DNA of 9,594 nucleotides from an uncultured Sphingomonas sp. (GCA_934555855.1 CAKTFL010000049.1:1-9594); one strand, 5' to 3'. Positions 1 through 6,958 are shown, numbered from the stretch's first letter. Translations and numbers: made by a program. The notes: generated by a model not told the origin, from the letters alone.

Positions 1-921
1 GCGCTTCAGCACCGATTGCTTGAAGGCAGCGAAATGCGGGTCATCGGGATTGTGGCTGTCGCCCATCTGCCTGAGGCCCCGCGCGATCGCCACATCGGCC
101 TGCAGCCGGTTCTGGAGCGGCACCGCGGCGCTCGCCACGTCCGGTGCGACGCGCGGGAGGAGCACCACCGCCACCGCCCAAAGCGCAACCAGCGCCAGCA
201 GGGCGTCGCGGCTGCGGCGAACCAGCGCGGAGACGAGGACGATCAGCACTACCCAGAGCGCGAGGTAGGCGGCGTAACCGACCGCGATCACCGTCATCGG
301 CAGAACCAGCGCGCCCGGCTGTCCCGCGATGGCCACGAAGCCGATCATCGCCGGCAGTCCGGCGAGCAGCGCGACCGCGCCCAGCGCCAGCAGCTTGCCG
401 CATACCACCTGCCCACGCGCGGCACCCTGCAGCATCAGCAGTCGCATGGTGCCGCGCTCGGTCTCCCGTGCGAGCGCGCCATAACCAAGGAAGATGAGCA
501 GCAGCGGCGCGACCACCTGAAGCACGAAGGCGGGGGTCAACTGGCCGAAGCGGACCAGCAGCGAGCTTTGCCGCACGTCGCCGAAGTTGGCGGTGTTCTG
601 CCGATGCCCTTCCAGGAACATGCTGCTGCCGGTGAAGGCGTCGACGCCGGGGTCGAAGGCAGCCAAAGGCCCGAGGGGGCGGAAGATGAAGTGGCCGTAG
701 TGGACCACGCGGTGCGGGTGGCGATCGGGCTGGGCGTCGAAGGCGTGCTCCGCCTCGTGCTGATGTCGGGCGCGCAAGTCGGCGTTGCTGCGCTGGTGCG
801 ACCATGAGCTGAGCACCGCGACCAGCGTCAGCAGCACCAACAGCGTGAAGGCGATCACCGCGACCCGGTTGCGAACCATCAGGCGCAGCTCGTCTCGGGC
901 GATGAGGCGGGTGGCGCTCAT
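1..921 (-). CDS. ABC-2 type transporter permease, DUF3526-like (3' end cut by window edge)
   Basis: Integral inner-membrane subunit of an ABC transporter, paired with the ATPase directly upstream. The reading frame is open from the ATG at 921 to the left edge, giving 307 residues without a stop. A basic N-terminus is followed by hydrophobic segments at about residues 19-40, 131-150, 177-200, 205-233 and 239-256. A long polar, His-rich loop (about 41-128) lies between the first two and is probably periplasmic. After the second segment comes the typical ABC-2 cytoplasmic motif, ARETERGTMRLLMLQGAARG (151-170), followed by GKLLALG. The large first loop and the overall layout match DUF3526-type ABC-2 permeases, whose members are longer, so the C-terminal part is missing here. 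The start codon overlaps the ATPase stop as ATGA, indicating translational coupling. Substrate unknown. ABC-2 permeases usually export or act on envelope components, so a role in importing the receptor's ligand should not be assumed. Confidence 0.88.
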   Translation of the reverse strand, partial: MSATRLIARDELRLMVRNRVAVIAFTLLVLLTLVAVLSSWSHQRSNADLRARHQHEAEHAFDAQPDRHPHRVVHYGHFIFRPLGPLAAFDPGVDAFTGSSMFLEGHRQNTANFGDVRQSSLLVRFGQLTPAFVLQVVAPLLLIFLGYGALARETERGTMRLLMLQGAARGQVVCGKLLALGAVALLAGLPAMIGFVAIAGQPGALVLPMTVIAVGYAAYLALWVVLIVLVSALVRRSRDALLALVALWAVAVVLLPRVAPDVASAAVPLQNRLQADVAIARGLRQMGDSHNPDDPHFAAFKQSVLKR

Positions 922-1658
922 GCCGAAAGCCGCTCGATGGCGACCGCGAAGCGGGCGTGGAGCGCGCGCACGTCGAACCGTTCTGGGCCGCTTGCCTCCA
1001 CCTCCTCCACGATGCGGCCGGCCTCGAGGAAGCCGATCCGGTCGGCCACATCTGCGGCGGAGAGCAGGTCGTGCGTCACCATCAGCACCGCCGTGCCGCC
1101 ATCACGCACCGCGCGGACAAGCGCATTGAAGTCGGCCGTGGCGCGCGGGTCGAGCCCAGAGGTAGGCTCGTCGAGCAGCAGGACGGGTACTTCACGCAGC
1201 AGAGCGACGGCAATGGCGACCTTCTGCCGCATGCCCTTCGAAAAGCCGCCGAGCCGCTGATCCCAGGCGCGCTCCTGAAGCCCCGCCGCGGCGAGCGCCT
1301 CGGTGATGACCCGGCGATCCTTGCGCTCGTCTGATAGGGCGAGGAGATAGTCGGCATTCTCGACCGCGGTCAGATGCTCGTAGAGCGCGACGTTCTCGGG
1401 GAGATAGGCGATGCGACGGCGCGCTGCATCGGGATCGGCGCCGGGATCCACGCCCGCGACCGTGATCGTACCCCCTTGCGCGCGCACGAAACCGAGCAGC
1501 GCGGCAAGCGTGGTCGACTTGCCTGCGCCGTTGCCGCCGAGCAGCGCGGTGATGCTGGCCTCAGGGACGCGCAGCGACAGGCCGTCGAGCACGCGGTGCG
1601 CGCCATAGGCGAGCGTCAGGCCCTCTATCAGGATCGATGCGGAAACGTTCTGGGTCAC
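918..1658 (-). CDS. ABC transporter ATP-binding protein
   Basis: Cytoplasmic ATPase that powers the adjacent permease. From the chosen GTG start it is 246 residues, a normal length for a stand-alone ABC domain. Visible motifs are Walker A GGNGAGKST (41-49), signature GFSKGMRQK (138-146, SKGM in place of SGGQ), Walker B VLLLDEP (159-165) followed by TSGLDP, and switch histidine H196 in VMVTHD-like context. The Q-loop region reads AYLPEN, with Glu where many ABC proteins have Gln; this variant is seen in ABC-2/NosF-like ATPases. An upstream in-frame ATG at 1727 would begin inside the receptor gene and add non-homologous residues. The GTG at 1656-1658 has a good Shine-Dalgarno 8 nt away and sits 11 nt after the receptor stop, so it is preferred. 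The 3' end overlaps the permease start by 4 nt. Confidence 0.94.
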   Translation of the reverse strand: MTQNVSASILIEGLTLAYGAHRVLDGLSLRVPEASITALLGGNGAGKSTTLAALLGFVRAQGGTITVAGVDPGADPDAARRRIAYLPENVALYEHLTAVENADYLLALSDERKDRRVITEALAAAGLQERAWDQRLGGFSKGMRQKVAIAVALLREVPVLLLDEPTSGLDPRATADFNALVRAVRDGGTAVLMVTHDLLSAADVADRIGFLEAGRIVEEVEASGPERFDVRALHARFAVAIERLSA

Positions 1659-1666
1659 TCGGTTGG

Positions 1667-1672
1667 TCCTCA
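1667..1672 (-). promoter_or_regulatory. Ribosome binding site overlapping the receptor stop codon
   Basis: On the minus strand TGAGGA contains both the receptor's TGA stop (1672-1670) and the AGGA Shine-Dalgarno for the ATPase. The spacer to the GTG is 8 nt. This placement fixes the ATPase start at GTG 1658 and suggests that ribosomes finishing the receptor re-initiate on the ATPase. Confidence 0.75.
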
Positions 1673-3814
1673 AATCTCGAACCGGAGGGATGCGCGCACG
1701 GTGCGCGGGGCGCCCGGGTAGATCCACAGGGCGCTGTAGGAGCTGGCCGCGTACCGCTTGTCGAAGAGATTGTCCGCTTCCAGCCGGAAGCGGAGGCTCT
1801 CAATCAGGGGCGCCTCGATCGCCGCCTTCGCCTTGACGTACTCCGGCAGGACGACAGGCGTCGTCGCGACCGATCCGGCACGGTCGCCGACATAGGCGAT
1901 GCCGCCGCTCAACTGCCAGTTGCCACGCACGGTCGGGATGCGGTGCACGACCAGCAAGGTGGCCGAATGCTGCGGCACGTTGAGCACGTCCGGATTCGGG
2001 AACGCCACGTCATCCGCCTTCGCGTCCAACCAGGCGTAGTTGGCGACGATCTGCCAACGATCGTCCAGCCTTGCCGACGCGTCGATTTCGATCCCGCGGC
2101 TGACGAGGCTGCCGACCGGGGCAAGGTAGTTCGGATCGACCGGGTCCGTTGTGAGGATGTCCTTCTTACGGATGTCGAACCAGGTCGCCGCTACGTCGAT
2201 GCCGGGCAGGTTGGCCGCGATTCCAACCTCATAACCGCGGCCCGTCTCTGGTCCGAATCCGGCACCGTTGCGGTCAGTTCCTGTGTTCAGCGAGAAGTTC
2301 TCGCCCCAGTTTGCATGCACCGCGATCATGTCGCTGACGCGGTATCGACCACCGACACGGAAGCTCACCGGCTCGTCGATGTTGCGTCCGGTGCTGCCCG
2401 TGTTGTTGTTGACGATCTTCTGCCGGTATGGATCGATGCGCGCGCCGCCGACCAGCGTCAGCTGGTCGGTGACCTCCCACATGTCCTGGACGTAGGCCGT
2501 GCCGGCCCAGCGGCTCTCGTCGTTGTTGGTGAACGGGCGGAGCGGTGCCGCCACCGATCCGTAGACCGGATCGAACAGGTCGATCGCATAGGGTGCGGCC
2601 TCCGACGGATTTATTCGCATCCAGCGCTCACCGTAGAGGAACCGATAGCCCTTCAGCCCAACGCTCACTCGATGTCGCCCGATCTGCCCGGCGAGTTCCA
2701 ACCGCGCCGCGAGATCGTCCACGCTGAAGTCGCGGGATCGACGCTGTCGCCACAGCGACGTGCCGACGATCCGCGACTGGTCGGCCGACAGCCCCTTCAG
2801 CGTTCCCGTGCGCCAGACCGCGCCGCCGTTCAGCGTCCACCCGCCGCCGAGTTGCGCCAGCCCCGTGACCTGGTGCTGATCGTTGCGCGATCGGGTGAGG
2901 CCGTTCGACGGCTCGCCGTAATAGTTGGAGCGCGGCAAGGCGTTCGCGTCGCCGTCGATCGCCGGAATGCCGCGATCGAACGGTGTGTCGAACTGGCTGA
3001 ACTCGCCGGTGTAGGTCAGCCGCAGCGCGTCGCTCGGCTGCCAGGTGAGCGAAGGCGAGACGATGCGGCGGCGGATCGACACCGTGTCGCGCCACCCGTC
3101 GCTGTCCTCTCCCGCAACCACGATGCGTGCAGCGAGCGTGCGCGTCAGCGGCCCGGTGACGTCCAGTTCCGCGCGACGCGTGTCGAAAGAGCCATAGCTG
3201 AGCAAGGCACTGGCATGCGGCGTGAACCGCGGCACCTTGGTGACGATGTTCACCCGCCCGCCGGGATCGACATCGCCGAACAGCGCGCCGGCCGGTCCTT
3301 TCAGGACCTCAATCCTCTCGGTCGTGGCGGGATCGCGCGGCGGCGCCATGCCTCGGTTCGCGAGGAACCCGTTGAGATAATACTCTGCGCCGCCGTCCGG
3401 CGTGCCAAGGAATCCGCGCACGGCGAAATTGTCGATCACGCCGCCACGATTGTTCTGCTGGCTGAACCCGCTCACCAGTTCCAGTGCGTCGCTCAGCCGA
3501 TAGGTTCCTGCCGCGTCCAGGATGTCCCGCTCGATCGACCTGCTCGACTGCGACATGCGCTCGGTGACGCGGTCCGACGAGAGGGTGCGGTCCACCGTAT
3601 TGCGTGAGCCGAGCACGACGATGTCGGACCGTTCGGTATCGCCGCGAGTCTGAGCAGCTCCGTCCCGGACTTGTACGGCCATGCGTACTCCCGCCGGCTC
3701 TTCCTGCTCGACTGCGACCTCCTGCCCCCACGCGGGCGATTGAGATCCGATTGCAACAGCCGCTGTTGTTAGGAGCGCGGTAACGCCGCGGCCCGTGCGT
3801 CTCAAGAACGACAT
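1670..3814 (-). CDS. TonB-dependent siderophore-type outer-membrane receptor
   Basis: Outer-membrane 22-strand barrel receptor for energised uptake, 714 residues, a full-length size for the family. A Sec signal peptide spans residues 1 to about 31 (MSFLRRTGRG, hydrophobic core, then AWGQ). A TonB box DIVVLG lies at 64-69. The plug domain covers about 95-193, with typical FhuA/FpvA-like elements ERIEVLKGPAGALFGDVDPG (166-185) and RVNIVTK (187-193). The rest is a beta-barrel with many alternating aromatic strands, the late motif ADNLFDKRYA, and a C-terminal strand ending RASLRFEI. The ATG at 3814 has GGGGAG 5 nt upstream. It heads an operon with the ABC ATPase and permease. The family most often takes up ferric siderophores, but ligands cannot be read from the sequence. 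An AT-rich block lies 36-53 bp upstream. Family assignment is firm; substrate is inference. Confidence 0.94.
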   Translation of the reverse strand: MSFLRRTGRGVTALLTTAAVAIGSQSPAWGQEVAVEQEEPAGVRMAVQVRDGAAQTRGDTERSDIVVLGSRNTVDRTLSSDRVTERMSQSSRSIERDILDAAGTYRLSDALELVSGFSQQNNRGGVIDNFAVRGFLGTPDGGAEYYLNGFLANRGMAPPRDPATTERIEVLKGPAGALFGDVDPGGRVNIVTKVPRFTPHASALLSYGSFDTRRAELDVTGPLTRTLAARIVVAGEDSDGWRDTVSIRRRIVSPSLTWQPSDALRLTYTGEFSQFDTPFDRGIPAIDGDANALPRSNYYGEPSNGLTRSRNDQHQVTGLAQLGGGWTLNGGAVWRTGTLKGLSADQSRIVGTSLWRQRRSRDFSVDDLAARLELAGQIGRHRVSVGLKGYRFLYGERWMRINPSEAAPYAIDLFDPVYGSVAAPLRPFTNNDESRWAGTAYVQDMWEVTDQLTLVGGARIDPYRQKIVNNNTGSTGRNIDEPVSFRVGGRYRVSDMIAVHANWGENFSLNTGTDRNGAGFGPETGRGYEVGIAANLPGIDVAATWFDIRKKDILTTDPVDPNYLAPVGSLVSRGIEIDASARLDDRWQIVANYAWLDAKADDVAFPNPDVLNVPQHSATLLVVHRIPTVRGNWQLSGGIAYVGDRAGSVATTPVVLPEYVKAKAAIEAPLIESLRFRLEADNLFDKRYAASSYSALWIYPGAPRTVRASLRFEI

Positions 3815-3849
3815 TCATTCTCCCCGGAAACCATGGCGTCCGGCCCCTA

Positions 3850-3867
3850 TGATATGCTATATTATCA
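3850..3867 (-). promoter_or_regulatory. AT-rich imperfect dyad upstream of the receptor operon
   Basis: TGATA (3850-3854) and TATCA (3863-3867) form inverted arms around an AT-rich centre, 36-53 bp before the receptor ATG. On the minus strand it includes GATAAT, which could be a -10 element, but no good -35 is found at 16-18 bp. It loosely recalls a Fur-type GATAAT array, which would suit a siderophore-type receptor, but the match is partial. Treat it as a candidate promoter or operator only. Confidence 0.3.
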
Positions 3868-4127
3868 AGCAAGCGTAGTCTGGCTGGAGGGTGCTTCGCG
3901 CCCGTTTTTCGCCGCCATGCCCTCTCGATCATCGCGGAGCAGCAAAGGTGCGCCGCCTGTTGATCCTCACCATCCACTCCCTCGCTTCAGCTTGATTGCA
4001 CCGGGACGTTGGTTCTGGGAGGGCGGGGCTGTTGTCGTCGGTCGGGTCTCGCGCGCAAACTCTGACATATCGAACTGGGCGGCGCCAGACCACGTGTAGG
4101 CACGCGACCAAGATTACCGTTTATGTT

Positions 4128-4167
4128 TATCTTCGTTTCCTATCAAGTCACTTGAAAGCCGAAGATA
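4128..4167 (+). promoter_or_regulatory. Nested inverted repeats, candidate operator of the enzyme operon
   Basis: A perfect 13-nt palindrome, TCAAGTCACTTGA (4143-4155, 6-bp arms around one base), sits inside a second perfect inverted repeat, TATCTTCG (4128-4135) and CGAAGATA (4160-4167). The two dyad axes differ by only 1.5 bp. The palindrome overlaps the candidate -35 at 4152-4157 and the outer right arm falls in the promoter spacer, so a bound protein would block RNA polymerase. That fits substrate-controlled repression of a catabolic operon. The symmetry is seen directly; the operator role is inferred. No regulator gene lies in the window. Confidence 0.45.
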
Positions 4168-4180
4168 GTCGAATTACCCT
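4152..4180 (+). promoter_or_regulatory. Candidate sigma70-type promoter of the enzyme operon
   Basis: TTGAAA (4152-4157, 5 of 6 to TTGACA) is followed after 17 bp by TACCCT (4175-4180, 3 of 6 to TATAAT). The -10 ends 49 bp before the GTG start of the first operon gene. The -35 overlaps the palindrome described at 4143-4155. The -10 is weak, so confidence is moderate. Confidence 0.4.
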
Positions 4181-4217
4181 CCAATCAAGCCGCCGCAGCT
4201 CACGCCGGCGTGCACCG

Positions 4218-4226
4218 AAGGGGAGG
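4218..4226 (+). promoter_or_regulatory. Ribosome binding site that decides the GTG start at 4230
   Basis: AAGGGGAGG is a strong purine-rich Shine-Dalgarno just before GTG 4230 (3 nt from its end, about 8 nt from AAGG). It supports GTG 4230 over the far-upstream in-frame ATG at 3996, because the protein then starts directly with an export signal. Confidence 0.65.
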
Positions 4227-4229
4227 CGC

Positions 4230-5531
4230 GTGCCAACAGTCTCAAGGCGTGATGTTTGCGGTACGCTCCTGGCTCTGCCGTTCGTCACCGCACCCGCTTC
4301 CCGTTCGATCGCCGAGGCGGCGCCACGACCCCGAAACAGGGCGCTGATCTCGACGGATATCGGCGGCACCGACCCCGACGATTTTCAGTCAATGGTGTAC
4401 CTGCTCGTATCCGCGGACGCTCTTGATCTGGAAGGGGTTATTTCCTCGCCTTTTGGGCAGGGGCGTGTCGCGCACATTCACGAGGTGATCGACCGCTACG
4501 CCGCAGACTTCCCCAATTTGCGGACCTATTCGCCGCACTACCCGACGCCCGACGCGTTGCGCGCGATCAGCAAGCAAGGTGCGATCCCGAGTGCGAGCTA
4601 CCGTGGCTACGACGATCCGACAGAAGGGTTGCAGTGGATCGTCCGGTGCGCGCGGAAGCCCGATCCCCGCCCGGTCCACGTCCTGGTCTGGGGAGGGATC
4701 GACGATCTGGCTCAGGCGCTGCACGACGCGCCCGACATCCTGCCCAAGCTGCGGGTCTATTTCATTGGCGGACCGAACAAGAAGTGGTCGCCGAACGCCT
4801 ACGCCTATATCGCCGCAAATCATCCGGCCCTGGCGATGATCGAGTGCAATTCGAGCTACCGCGGCTGGTTTGTCGGCGGCGACCAGAGCGGTGTCTGGGG
4901 CAACACCAGCTTCGTGGCGGACAAGGTGGCGGGCTGCGGCGCGCTTGGCGATTATTTCGCCACCAAGCCGCAGGCCATCATCAAGATGGGCGACACGCCA
5001 TCGGTTGCTTGGCTGGTCGGAGGTGATCCGGCGAATCCCGCGGCGCCGGGGTGGGGCGGTCAGTTCGTTCGCGCCTGGGACCGCTCGCCCGCGCGCTTCG
5101 ACCGGATGACGACAGCCGCCGACCGGATGGAGCTGTTCGGCATCCTCGAACTGGCGGTCGAGGTTCAAGGTGCGGTGGCACCGGATGCAAAGGCGGTGCT
5201 GGGGGTCGACAATCAGCGGCTGGTCGGCGCGTTCGATGGTGACAGGGTCCGTTTTCGCTTCTGCCCGCGCGAGGAAAAGGCGTACCGCTTCACGATCCGC
5301 AGCACCCTCGCTGCGCTGGACGGCCAAGAAGGCGGCATCACCGTCGCGGCGCCGCCGGTCGCACGGGCCCGTGTCGCATCACCGCGCTGGCCAAACTGGT
5401 GGACCGACGACCAAAACCCTGCACTCGGCACGGGCGAGCTGTGCGGAATGGTTACCGTCAACCGGTGGCGCCGCGCGTTCCTGAGCGATTTCGCCGAGCG
5501 CGTCGCGCGCTGCGCGGCACCAAAGGCCTGA
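4230..5531 (+). CDS. Sde182-type (DUF1593) nucleoside-hydrolase-like exported protein with internal beta insert
   Basis: 433 residues from a GTG start. The N-terminus carries a twin-arginine-like signal, SRRDVCGTLLALPF (5-18), with likely cleavage near residue 30. The mature protein opens with STDIGGTDPDDFQS (41-54), the Asp-rich, probably Ca-binding motif of nucleoside-hydrolase-like folds. It shares further blocks with the downstream paralogue at 7020: VWGG (153-156), LAQAL (160-164), KLRVY (173-177), GDTPS (254-258), GWGG (274-277), and the helix NRWRRAFLSDFAERV (411-425). Between GWGG and that helix lie about 90 extra residues (roughly 302-375). This insert has a beta-rich pattern (GAFDGDRVRFRF, then YRFTIRSTLAALDGQEGG) resembling the DUF5060 accessory domain of glycoside hydrolases. 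The C-terminal Ig-like domain of the paralogue is absent. The family (known from Saccharophagus Sde_0182) has a hydrolase-like fold, but its reaction is not established. First gene of the operon; 50 bp before the CE8 gene. Confidence 0.87.
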   Translation: MPTVSRRDVCGTLLALPFVTAPASRSIAEAAPRPRNRALISTDIGGTDPDDFQSMVYLLVSADALDLEGVISSPFGQGRVAHIHEVIDRYAADFPNLRTYSPHYPTPDALRAISKQGAIPSASYRGYDDPTEGLQWIVRCARKPDPRPVHVLVWGGIDDLAQALHDAPDILPKLRVYFIGGPNKKWSPNAYAYIAANHPALAMIECNSSYRGWFVGGDQSGVWGNTSFVADKVAGCGALGDYFATKPQAIIKMGDTPSVAWLVGGDPANPAAPGWGGQFVRAWDRSPARFDRMTTAADRMELFGILELAVEVQGAVAPDAKAVLGVDNQRLVGAFDGDRVRFRFCPREEKAYRFTIRSTLAALDGQEGGITVAAPPVARARVASPRWPNWWTDDQNPALGTGELCGMVTVNRWRRAFLSDFAERVARCAAPKA

Positions 5532-5581
5532 CGTCGGATGCCGCACGTAGCCGGTGGATAATGGTGGCAGAGGAGCGTTAG

Positions 5582-6958
5582 ATGCCGTTGGAACATCCGC
5601 TTAGCCGACGCGGAACGATCGCGACCCTGCTGGCCGGCGTCAGTTGCGTCGGCCTCGGCACGCGCAAGGCCTTTGCCGCCACCCTCGCCACCTACACGCC
5701 CAACCCGGACATCGTCGTTGCCAACGACGGCTCAGGCGACTTTCTGACTATAAACGAAGCGGTTCGGACGATCCCGGTAGGCAACAGCGAACGTAAGGTC
5801 ATTCTGATCCGCGACGGTGTCTACGAAGGGCGGGTCCGGATCTCCGCACCCTATGTCACCCTGCGCGGCGAGAGCCGCTATGGGACGCGCCTCGTCGCGG
5901 ATGCGCCGGCTGACACGTCGAAGGACGAGACCGGTATGGGCGTTCTTAATATCGCGCCGTCGGCGCACGATTTCGTGGCTGAGAACCTGACCATCCACAA
6001 CACAGTGCGCGTGACCGGTCCGCACGCCTTCGCGGTGCTCGGCCACGCCGATCGCACTGTGATTCAGGATGCCGACATCTACAGTCTGGGTGCCGATACG
6101 CTGGCGATGTGGCGCACCCGCAAGTCGAAGGAGGAGCAGGGCCGATCCGAGGAGCCGGGCGCGACTCCGCTGACGGAGGAGGGGGGCCGCTACTACCACG
6201 CGCGGTTGCGCGTCTCGGGATCGGTCGACTTCATCTGCCCGCGCGGCTGGTGCTACATGACGGACTCGGTCGTGCTCGCGGCCAATCACTTCGCGGAAGC
6301 CGCGATCTGGCATTCGGCTACCCATCCCGACCACAAGTTCGTGCTGGCGAACACGACGTTCGACGGTCCGCCGGGCTTCAATCTCGGGCGCAATCACATC
6401 GATGCTGCCTTTTATCTTTTAAATTGCCGCTTTTCGGAGCGTATGCGCGACAGGCCCATCTACCGCGTCGTCTACCCGCTCGACGGGTCGACGCCGAAGG
6501 AGTGGGACATCCAGAAAAATCGGGAGCTCGGCGCGAAGAGCACGCTGGGACCGCGGTACTACTATCACAATGTGCACCGTGCGGGCGGCGACTATCCCTG
6601 GATGAAGAACAATCTATCGACCGCGAGGGGAGCCCCGAGCCCGGCGATGATCGACGCCAAGTGGACCTTCGGGGGCAGCTGGGATCCCGACCGCAGCGCG
6701 CCCTCGGTTCGGTCAGTCAGGCGCGGAGCCGACGGATTCGATCTGACCTTTACCGAACCGGTGACAGTGAAGGGCAAGCCGCGGCTCAGGGTCGCGGGCG
6801 GGGCTTTCGCGGACTATGTCGGCGGAAGCGGGACCAACACGTTGCGCTTCGCCCTTCGCGAGGGTGTGCCGCGGTCGCTGGACTTCACCAGCGGCACGAT
6901 CATCGCCAGCGAAGCCGCTGCGCGTGTGCTGCAAGCATCGGAGCGCTTGCCGTGGTGA
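5582..6958 (+). CDS. Divergent pectinesterase-like (CE8) exported protein with C-terminal Ig-like domain
   Basis: 458 residues; AGGAG lies 6 nt before the ATG. A Tat-like signal (SRRGTIATLLAG, 8-19) runs to an AFA cleavage site at 30-32. The body is a right-handed beta-helix of the carbohydrate esterase 8 type: VVANDGSGDFLTINEAV (45-61), DGVYEG (78-83, the GxYxE region), and both family aspartates, D172 in GADTLA and D216 in SVDFI, plus R270 in NLGR. Classical CE8 enzymes hydrolyse methyl esters of homogalacturonan, with Asp as nucleophile and acid/base. Several usual subsite residues differ: His148 and Ala171 replace the two oxyanion-region Gln, FIFG becomes FICPRG, and LGRPW becomes LGRNH. 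A loop rich in charged residues (178-203) follows D172. Residues 372-455 (FTEPVTVKGKPRL, YVGGSGTNTLRF) look like a SWM/Big-type Ig-like repeat. Probably an esterase acting on an uronic-acid glycan; exact substrate uncertain. A GATAAT at 5557-5562 could be an internal -10. Confidence 0.87.
   Translation: MPLEHPLSRRGTIATLLAGVSCVGLGTRKAFAATLATYTPNPDIVVANDGSGDFLTINEAVRTIPVGNSERKVILIRDGVYEGRVRISAPYVTLRGESRYGTRLVADAPADTSKDETGMGVLNIAPSAHDFVAENLTIHNTVRVTGPHAFAVLGHADRTVIQDADIYSLGADTLAMWRTRKSKEEQGRSEEPGATPLTEEGGRYYHARLRVSGSVDFICPRGWCYMTDSVVLAANHFAEAAIWHSATHPDHKFVLANTTFDGPPGFNLGRNHIDAAFYLLNCRFSERMRDRPIYRVVYPLDGSTPKEWDIQKNRELGAKSTLGPRYYYHNVHRAGGDYPWMKNNLSTARGAPSPAMIDAKWTFGGSWDPDRSAPSVRSVRRGADGFDLTFTEPVTVKGKPRLRVAGGAFADYVGGSGTNTLRFALREGVPRSLDFTSGTIIASEAAARVLQASERLPW

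Larger units (their letters stand above)
3815..4229. other. Divergent intergenic control region
   Basis: About 415 bp separate the leftward receptor operon from the rightward enzyme operon. I see no convincing gene in it. The rightward frame is open from an ATG at 3996, but the stretch before 4230 is Arg/Ser-rich, low-complexity translation unlike a signal peptide. Two relatively AT-rich patches stand out from the GC-rich background, at about 3848-3870 and 4111-4180, and both probably carry promoter elements. CACGTG occurs at 4091-4096 and a tandem GTTTAT pair at 4119-4130; I assign neither a role. Confidence 0.7.

Noticed and set aside
16..807. 263-codon plus-strand frame at the left end
   Set aside because: It is antisense to the permease; the translation is rich in Arg, Gln and His with no domain pattern.
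41..1051. 336-codon minus-strand frame overlapping the permease and ATPase
   Set aside because: It is another frame of the same strand. The true permease frame runs from ATG 921 to the window edge with membrane segments and the ABC-2 motif.
1637..3607. Long 656-codon open frame on the plus strand opposite the siderophore-type receptor
   Set aside because: It is antisense to a full-length receptor with clear motifs. Its translation is Arg/Asp/Val-rich with no family features, the usual mirror of a GC-rich gene.
4091..4130. CACGTG palindrome and tandem GTTTAT as regulatory sites
   Set aside because: Both are too short and too common to support a function, and they are not placed clearly relative to a promoter.
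3996..4229. Upstream ATG extension of the first DUF1593 protein
   Set aside because: The extra 78 residues are low-complexity and would bury the twin-arginine signal. The GTG at 4230 has a strong Shine-Dalgarno and starts right at the signal peptide.
5582..5677. Possible lipoprotein signal in the CE8-like protein (Cys22 in AGVSC)
   Set aside because: The -3 position is Gly rather than Leu/Val/Ile, and a better signal peptidase I site (AFA) follows at residues 30-32.
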